From positions 7,755,001 through 7,819,000 of the forward strand of contig OY756957.1 of NCBI GenBank assembly GCA_963580455.1: a DNA stretch of 64,000 nt, in the 5' to 3' direction. Origin of the DNA: Euonymus europaeus (lineage: Eukaryota > Streptophyta > Magnoliopsida > Celastrales > Celastraceae). The notes below the pieces were generated by a model, which was given only the letters and a program-made list of their open reading frames with translations, was not told the origin of the DNA and ran no database searches. Position numbers and translations under genes: made by a program. This document shows positions 57,640 through 64,000 of this stretch, piece by piece (within the stretch, counting starts at the first letter, position 1; each line of letters starts with the position of its first letter).

Positions 57640-58125
57640 TTGGTTCGTTACACTACGTGGCATAATAGAACTTTAATGGGCTGAGAGGCCCAAAATCCAT
57701 TGACTGTATTTTGCAACCGATAACATTGGGTGTGGGCTATATATTGGGCTGAGTATGGGTGATTGGGCTTAGTTATGAGAAATTGAGAAGCAACTCCTGA
57801 ATCAGGGCTTTTAAACATCTGATAAAGGAGCCCACACTTAAATGAAGGAGCCCAGCCCAATCTCTGATTCCTAGTACCAGCCTAGTAGCCTACCACCTTC
57901 CTGTCCTGTCGCTCACAAACGAAGATTGATCACTTGTTTTTAAGATTCATCGACTTCTCATCACTCGTCTCTTGATGCCGTCTGTGTATATAAAAGGCCA
58001 GTCTCTTTAGACCTAATAATAATACTTTTGGATTTCTCGGATTCACTTGTCGTTGTCAGCTTTTTTCCTTCTAACTGTTGGTGCCAGCTCCGGCGACTCT
58101 CTCTCTCTCTCTCTCTCTCTCAATT
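57640..58125 (+). promoter_or_regulatory. Promoter and 5' UTR exon of the BOU-type carrier gene
   Basis: A TATA box (TATATAAAAG, 57987-57996) is preceded by several TGGGCC/GGCCCA/GGGCT words between 57675 and 57860, like the site II elements common in promoters of nuclear genes for mitochondrial proteins. The leader contains a (CT)n run (58096-58121) and ends at CAATT followed by GTAAG, a good 5' splice donor at 58126. The link to the CDS at 59316 is inferred from order and splice signals. Confidence 0.6.
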
Positions 58126-59315
58126 GTAAGTATAGTTGTGTCATTGTTCGTCTCTCAGTTTGGATATAAAATAGTTTTGTTTGTAAAATCTCATTGTAAT
58201 TTGGATGGTCATCTTTTGTTGCTGCCACTGCCTGTTTGTCTGCAAAATGAATGAAATGTTGTTTGTTTATATTTTAAAGTGGGTCTCAAGCGCTTTGCTT
58301 GGTGCTTTTGAAGTGAGTGATTTATGTTTGTATATAATTGAAATCATAAGAATGTATGTTCTGATTGTAACATTAGACTATTGATTGTGAGGAAAAGTAG
58401 AATATCATCTGTGTTTGGTGGATTTTTGAAAACGTGTTCTGTTTTTGCTGTTAGCGTATAACAAATTGGAATAGAGTAGAAGGCACTATCTTGTCATTTC
58501 AATACTCGCTTTGTAATCTTTCCATTGAAAGTTTTTAAAAAATCTTTTTTTCCCCTTCCCTTTTGGTATTCCATTGTCGTCTCATCCCAGTATTTGGTTA
58601 TTCTGAAGCTCTTTCCATCAATGTTCTCTTAGATAGTTTGTTTCCATTGTTCTTTTGAAATCAATTAGTTCCTGACTGAATCTTTGATTTCCATCATTAA
58701 GTTTTTGAGGGCTAAGTTAATATGAACATTTCAATAGAGGCAGGGGTCCCATGAAACTTGACTTTTGGATTGTGGGAGGGAGATTATGGTTCAGATTCCC
58801 TTTGTGAACACCATAATCATTATTGGGGTATGTTCTCGAGTTACTTATTGGGAACGCATCCTAATTCCTGATTGGATTAGGCACAAGCCAGAATTCTTTA
58901 AGCTCAAGAAGACCTGTTTGAGCTCCCTTAAACAAACCTTCATCAACCAGTTCCTTAAATCAAGAATCTCAGTGGTTTACCTTTCAGGAATTGAATTTTT
59001 GCCACTGGTTCTACAAGGAGGAATGGGGAGAAGAGAAAATAGCTTTGCTTCTTTTTTTGACATTGTTGTATATGAGGTCTTCATATTGATGGATGTATGA
59101 TGTTTGTGGAGATATGATTTTTCTTAGCGGTCTTTTTGGCAAAATGAAAGTGCAGATAGTCTCGAACGCAACCACTTCTCCGTGTCGTGTCTCACCGTAA
59201 AAATTATTTTCTTTAAATCTTTCACCATGTGCCCTTCAACCTTTGCAATTTAGGCTTTCGTAATAATGATGACAATGAGCCCTTTGATCACTGGAACTCT
59301 TATTTTTTTCAGCAG
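58126..59315 (+). other. 5' UTR intron of the carrier gene
   Basis: It runs from the GTAAG donor at 58126 to a tandem acceptor CAGCAG (59310-59315) directly before the ATG. An unrelated 111-codon frame inside it (58765-59100) has no recognisable motif. Use of the first or second CAG would change only three UTR bases. Confidence 0.55.
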
Positions 59316-60936
59316 ATGGGGGACGTAGTCAAGGACCTAACTGCCGGGACTGTGGGAGGGGCAGCGCAATTGATTTGTGGACACCCCTTTGATACCATAA
59401 AGGTCAAACTCCAAAGTCAGCCTGCACCACTTCCAGGCCAACTGCCCAAGTATGCCGGTGCCATGGATGCGGTCAGGCAAACTTTAGCAGCTGAAGGCCC
59501 TAGAGGTTTGTACAAGGGCATGGGTGCTCCACTTGCCACTGTGGCAGCCTTCAATGCTGTCCTATTCTCGGTTAGGGGACAAATGGAAGCATTGTTGAGG
59601 TCTGAACCTGGTACACCCCTTACAGTTAACCAGCAGGTCATTTGCGGGGCTGGGGCTGGAGTTGCTGTTTCTGTTTTAGCTTGCCCGACTGAATTGATTA
59701 AATGCAGGTGAATGCCCTAGCTCTTTCGTTCTTTCTTAGCTTTTGAACTGGATCCTCTATAATTTGTACCTCGTGGTTTACCATTAGTCTTAAAAGATCT
59801 GGTAGATTGGAAACTTCCTTTGATGTGATTTCGTAGATAACTGGTTTAGCACCTTGAAGTTCTTGTTCTCAAACAATCCTGATATCCATAATACCAATGA
59901 TTTTCCTGAAAGGCATAAATGTGATAGATTATTATTCTTGTTGTATGTGATATGATTCCATTTGGGGCCCCTTGATTAAAATTCTTTTCCTTCTTCAAAA
60001 ATAAGTACATTGCATTTAAATACTCTTCAAAATAAATATTTATAGGTAAAAACTCTTCAAAATAAGTAATTTATAGCATTTTGGAGCCACCTGGATCGTA
60101 TTCTCTTTTCTATTCTCTTATTTTCCTAGGACCATGAAAAGTTGCACTTTGAAGATTTGGGGCCCCTTTATTAAAATTCTTTTACTTTTTCAAAAATAAG
60201 TAAAATTGCAGTTAAAAACTATTCAAAATAAACTTTTATAGTTAAAAACTATTCAAAATAAACATTTATAGTTAAAAACTCTTCAAAATAAGTAATTTGT
60301 AGCATTTTGGAGCCACCTGGATCATATTTTCTTTTATATTCTCTTGTATTTTACCTGGACCATGAAAAGTAGTGATTTTGTGTCATAATAATTTCTAAAT
60401 CTTCGGAGTGTAACTTTTTCCTTGGCAAGAACAGGTTGCAAGCCCAAAGTGCATTGGCAGATTCTGCCTCAACTGGTGCAGCAGTGAAATATGGGGGGCC
60501 AATGGATGTGGCAAGGCATGTTCTTAGATCAGAAGGAGGTGTTAGGGGTCTCTTCAAGGGCTTGGTTCCAACATTGGCGCGTGAAGTCCCTGGGAATGCA
60601 ATTATGTTTGGTGTCTATGAAGCTCTGAAACAATCCTTTGCAGGAGGCCAGGATACTTCCAAGTTGGGAAGAGGCTCTTTGATTGTGGCTGGTGGCGTGG
60701 CTGGGGGTTCCTATTGGTTATTAGTCTACCCAACTGACGTTATCAAGAGTGTGATCCAGGTCGATGATTACAGAAACCCTAAGTTCTCTGGGTCCATGGA
60801 TGCATTTAGAAAGATCCTAGCATCTGAAGGCATCAAAGGTTTGTACAGGGGTTTTGGCCCTGCCATGGCTCGTAGTGTTCCTGCAAATGCAGCGTGCTTC
60901 CTGGCATACGAGGTTACAAGGTCTAGTTTGGGGTAG
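59316..60936 (+). CDS. BOU-like: Mitochondrial carnitine/acylcarnitine carrier-like protein, BOU type (297 aa)
   Basis: Two coding exons (59316-59707 and 60435-60936; GT-AG intron of 727 bases) sum to 894 bases. The protein MGDVVKDLTAGTVGG has three mitochondrial-carrier repeats, each with a PX(D/E)XX(K/R) signature: PFDTIKVKLQ (repeat 1), PTELIKCRLQ (repeat 2) and PTDVIKSVIQ (repeat 3). The following motifs are EGPRGLYKGM, GVRGLFKGLV and EGIKGLYRGF. The signatures are intact and length is normal for the family (about 300). The Arabidopsis relative BOU (At5g46800) is needed for seedling development in the light and for photorespiratory metabolism, and it was named from similarity to carnitine/acylcarnitine carriers; substrate cannot be told from sequence. 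Targeting is to the inner mitochondrial membrane by the carrier fold, without a cleaved presequence. Confidence 0.96.
59950..60372. repeat. Direct duplication of about 205 bases in the carrier intron
   Basis: The copies start TTTGGGGCCCCTTGATTAAA (about 59958) and TTTGGGGCCCCTTTATTAAA (about 60160). Both run through AAAATAAGTAATTT, TAGCATTTTGGAGCCACCTG and GGACCATGAAAAGT. Inside, a smaller AACT(A/C)TTCAAAATAA unit is repeated several times, more often in the second copy. Confidence 0.9.
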
Positions 60937-61955
60937 ATTTGTTTCTGCGCCCCGATTACTGACCAACAATTTGGATTAAATTTTAGTCTCTTGAAGAAAA
61001 TCTTTAGCAATATGGTTTCCTTTTTCTCTTGATTAGCATTTATGTGTACTGTGACCAAAGAAGAACAATCAGAAAATAAGATCATTTTGGATCATCTATA
61101 CATGACAGATTTTGGTTTTTGTCCTTTTTCGGTTGTTTATATAGCTGCGATGGAAGCCCCTAATGTCGAATATTTATGACATAAAAGATACCATCAGCAG
61201 GGTCTTATAAACTGTATGATATATCAGGTAGTCAAATGAAACATTGTTATTATGCATCCCAGTTCTAAAGGTCGCAAATAAGTCAATGCATACACTCATT
61301 TGACAAAATCGAAGATCGACACCCTAAACGAACAATCACCAGCTACCTAGGACAAAAATGAAATGACATTTATATTAAAGCGCTGCGACGTTAAAGAAAC
61401 CTAGAGAATGAATATCGATGTGAAACAGTGCCGCGACGAATAAAACCAACAAAGGAGAGATAAGTGGGATGATAACAGTTGAGAGAGAAATTGATTTCAA
61501 ATCTTGTGATATGAGCATAAATCTTAGATTTATTGCATATTACGTTTGGTTCAAATTTGCCTAGCCAGCTTGCCGGATAGGCGTCACATCAATATGGGAT
61601 ATCATGAAATTTTAAGGCCTCAACTACATATCATTTTCCTTAATGATTTTTTTTCCTTATAATGTGAATGAATTGTCAAGAACTTTCTCTTCAAAGGAAT
61701 AGAAGTCAGGTTGGTTAGTTATTGCACATATAAAGGAAGAAATGAGTAGCCCCAAAGAGAGTAGTTCCATATGATTGTTGTTAAAAGAGAAATGAAACTT
61801 CCAAAAGGATATATAATGGAAAATGTTAGTAGTCCCAAAACTATTCATCCCAAATCATCCCAAATCCATGTGGCATAACATGTCATCATGCCACATAGAT
61901 TTGGATAAGAAAAGTCAAGGATAGTCTTTTTATGGAAATTAGTAATTCCCGCCTA
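60937..61955. other. 3' flank of the carrier gene; nothing further recognised
   Basis: This probably contains the 3' UTR of the carrier gene in its first 250 bases. The rest holds no gene signal. Confidence 0.4.
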
Positions 61956-61963
61956 GGAATTAC

Positions 61964-62448
61964 CAAGGTTTTGAAAACCGGACCGGTCATCGAACCGAAA
62001 AATTCTTCGGTTTAAGGTTCAAAGGTTCAACCGGGGTTCAACCCGGTTCAAACCGGATTCAATAAAATATAATATTTATATATATTTATATGTTATAGAC
62101 AATTATTTAATGCAAAATAAAAAATGTTTAGTATTCAATAATGTGTAAAAGTATTTTACAAAAATACAATATATTGATTTTGTATGTCTAACTTAAACAT
62201 AAAATGTGTCATGGCCTAGTGATAAGGTGTTTGTCTTAGTACTTGGAGGTCATGTGTTCAAAACCTACCAACAACATTAATTTTGTAATTAAAACTCACC
62301 GATCCGATTCATTGGGACCGGCCGATTGAGCCGGTTAAACCGGTTCAATGCCGGTTCACAAAAAAATGGCCGGTTCTATAAGTGCCCGGTTCATGTATGT
62401 GTGACCGGACCGGTTACATGGCCGGTCGGACCGGTTCTAACAACCTTG
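61964..62448. mobile_element. hAT-like MITE with 8-bp target duplication and Pol III-like boxes
   Basis: Ends CAAGGTTTTGAAAACCGG and, on the other strand, CAAGGTTGTTAGAACCGG are inverted. The flanks are GGAATTAC on both sides (61956-61963 and 62449-62456). The arms are rich in CCGGTT words. The interior (62210-62275) contains TGGCCTAGTGATAAGG and GGTCATGTGTTCAAAACC, which resemble the A and B boxes of tRNA-type Pol III promoters, as in SINEs. No coding capacity. Confidence 0.75.
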
Positions 62449-62580
62449 GGAATTACCAATTCCCGCTTCTCTCTCCACTTATGTCTTAACCTTACTTTTG
62501 ACCATGGTTACTGCATCTATCTTGATTTTGTACTTTTTTCTTCTCTTACCGTCTGCATCTTCTTTATTTTTGCACTATCT

Positions 62581-62624
62581 ATGGAACAATTTGGAGGAAG
62601 AACAGGGTCATCGTCGTCGTTAAG
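62581..62624 (+). CDS. Possible first coding exon of an unidentified gene
   Basis: ATG begins MEQFGGRTGSSSSLR and ends at AAG followed by GTAAGT, a strong splice donor. A C/T-rich leader (62515-62580) lies upstream. No following exon was recognised before the window end, so this stays tentative. Confidence 0.25.
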
Positions 62625-62839
62625 GTAAGTTAGTGTTCGATAATGTCTTTTTAATGTTCAAGTTTTCCTTTTTGTATGGATTGGGCTTTTTCTGAATTTT
62701 TTTATAGATCTAGTTGATTTCAGAGTGTGGTATTCTATTTTGTGTGATTTTTCTTCATGGAGTTGTATTCATGGAGTTTTTTGTTTAGCTTCTTTTTTTT
62801 TTTTCTGAACAACACATCAAATTTTTGAGTGTTTGCTAA

Positions 62840-63900
62840 TGTAATAATATGATAGTGTAATAATGATAATTAGTCATTGTTTTTAAGATAACCTGTATTG
62901 CATTTTGTTATTTGTGTTCATAAATGAAATTGTATGGCAATAAATTGATAGTGTAATAATGGAAATTTAGCCTTGTTTTTAAGATTAGCTCCATTGCATT
63001 TGTTATTGTGCTCATAGCTGGAACTATATGGAAGAGATTTAGTGTCAGTGTAAATGATGGGAAGTTGTTACGATGTTATTAGACAATGTAATAATGTAAT
63101 GCACTATATAGTTCAAGGTAGTTAGATTCATGAACATTTTTTTAGGGCATTTTAATGTGTATATACTTATCATTATTTTTTGAAATATATGTAGCATGTT
63201 TTTACTTGTCAGTTATTTTATGTATGCGGTGGGACAATGCTAAATTTGATAGAACTTGCTGTGAGTGTATATGAGTTTGTTGAGCCTGCTGGATCTGATG
63301 TTCCAATGTCGGGATGTTGTTTGAGTCAATTGATGATCAGTTGTTTGAGGATTCGTTAATAAAATTGTTCATTAGAAGATTTTTGCTTTTAAAATCGTTC
63401 ATTAGAAGATTTTTGCTTTTAAAATCGTTCATTAGAAGATTTTTGCTTTTAAAATCGTTCATTACAGGATTTTGAGTATTTGGAACTAAATACATTGTCC
63501 TGAACTTATAATGTAATTACAGATTTGTATATAACTTGATAAATCTTGTTGTATTTTTTTATCATATTTTCCTAAATTTGGGCAAGTTTTATAGTTCAAT
63601 GATGTTCATATTTTCACGTCTATTTCCCTTTTTTTTTCTCTTATGCATACTCGGTGATGTCTTCACAATGTAATAAGCGTCTGCAATATGTTAAAGCAAT
63701 GTAATTACTATATTGTGTTCTTGATTTATTTCTTGATAATGTAATAAACACCTGACTTATCTGATTATTTTTTTTGTGATATAAGTTGTTAATCAATATA
63801 TGTTTGTCATATCACTTTTTTTTTCTCTGAGAATGTAATAAGACTTAACAACAATGTATTAGGCACTATCTGTTATCTGTTATAATGTATTAGTCATTGT
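62840..63900. repeat. Region rich in a dispersed AATGTAATAA motif
   Basis: About eleven copies of (A/G)ATGTAATAA or close variants, mostly in the same orientation, occur at irregular spacing (for example near 62840, 62857, 62952, 63085, 63668, 63739, 63832, 63885). A similar motif forms a tandem array at 38770-38828 within the long-TIR element. No gene is recognised here. Confidence 0.6.
63361..63474. repeat. 30-base tandem repeat, about 3.8 copies
   Basis: The unit AAAATCGTTCATTAGAAGAT plus TTTTGCTTTT is repeated at exactly 63361, 63391, 63421 and 63451. The last copy is diverged at ACAGGATTTT. Confidence 0.97.
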
Positions 63901-64000
63901 ATGTCACGATCTAATTCTAACAACAACCAAATTACTCATAACCAAAGTAAACAATGTCAAAAACACTGCATAGCAAGCAATTCATAAATAAATAAATAAA

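Noticed and set aside
58765..59100. 111-codon plus-strand frame starting MDCGREIMV
   Set aside because: It lies in the inferred 5' UTR intron of the carrier gene and has no recognisable domain; kept out for lack of support.
59417..59641. Minus-strand frame opposite the carrier gene
   Set aside because: It is a shadow of the BOU-type coding sequence, which has clear carrier signatures.

Overview
This window is nuclear DNA of a flowering plant, most likely a dicot and possibly a woody one (the lineage call is only an impression). It is AT-rich. Its genes carry short GT-AG introns, they are far apart, and the spaces between them are filled with nested transposable elements. No bacterial, organellar, tRNA, rRNA or CRISPR feature was recognised.

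Five protein genes look intact. (1) A three-exon gene for a 114-residue cysteine-rich protein with two internal repeats (11540-12063, minus), whose family I do not recognise. (2) A four-exon gene for a 256-residue USP-like / adenine nucleotide alpha hydrolase-like protein (28605-29654, minus). (3) A seven-exon ARF GTPase-activating protein of the AGD8/9/10 type, 407 residues (30884-37861, minus). (4) An intronless PYR1/PYL1-type abscisic acid receptor, 216 residues (54692-55342, minus). (5) A two-coding-exon mitochondrial carnitine/acylcarnitine carrier-like (BOU-type) gene, 297 residues (59316-60936, plus), with a TATA box, a CT-repeat 5' UTR and a 5' UTR intron. Splice junctions of the multi-exon genes were read by hand and every spliced length is divisible by three.

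Layout: 1-9.5 kb is a nest. A CACTA end sits in a Copia integrase gene, and a complete but decayed Copia (3839-9146) sits in the gag gene of another, minus-strand Copia. 10.3-10.8 kb is an element with long terminal inverted repeats that carries an aquaporin (PIP1-like) gene fragment. 12.5-13.4 kb is a non-autonomous hAT-like element with a partial copy at 45.2 kb. 14.8-19.4 kb is a large Gypsy LTR split by a second, solo LTR with a perfect 5-bp target duplication. 20.6-22.8 kb is a broken FAR1/MULE transposase gene. 23.5-26.5 kb is a Gypsy remnant holding a 1-kb minisatellite. 26.7-27.7 kb holds two LINE ends. 28.6-37.9 kb holds two host genes, with a Tourist-like MITE and a tandem triplication crossing an exon edge inside the ARF-GAP gene. 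37.9-49.6 kb is again mobile DNA: a long-TIR element beside the ARF-GAP start, a TRIM-like element, a Gypsy with gag-protease-RT-RNase H, and a nearly full hAT transposase gene with one frameshift. 49.6-54.7 kb is mostly featureless. 54.7-61 kb holds the ABA receptor and the carrier with a 0.7-kb palindrome between them. 62-64 kb holds a hAT-type MITE with Pol III-like boxes and a stretch rich in a TGTAATAA motif.

The host genes do not form an operon or a visible pathway. ABA perception (PYL), vesicle-traffic control (ARF-GAP) and mitochondrial acylcarnitine or amino-acid exchange (BOU) are neighbours by position only. The points most worth following are the cysteine-rich gene, the triplicated exon edge in the ARF-GAP gene, the palindrome beside the ABA receptor, and the captured aquaporin fragment.
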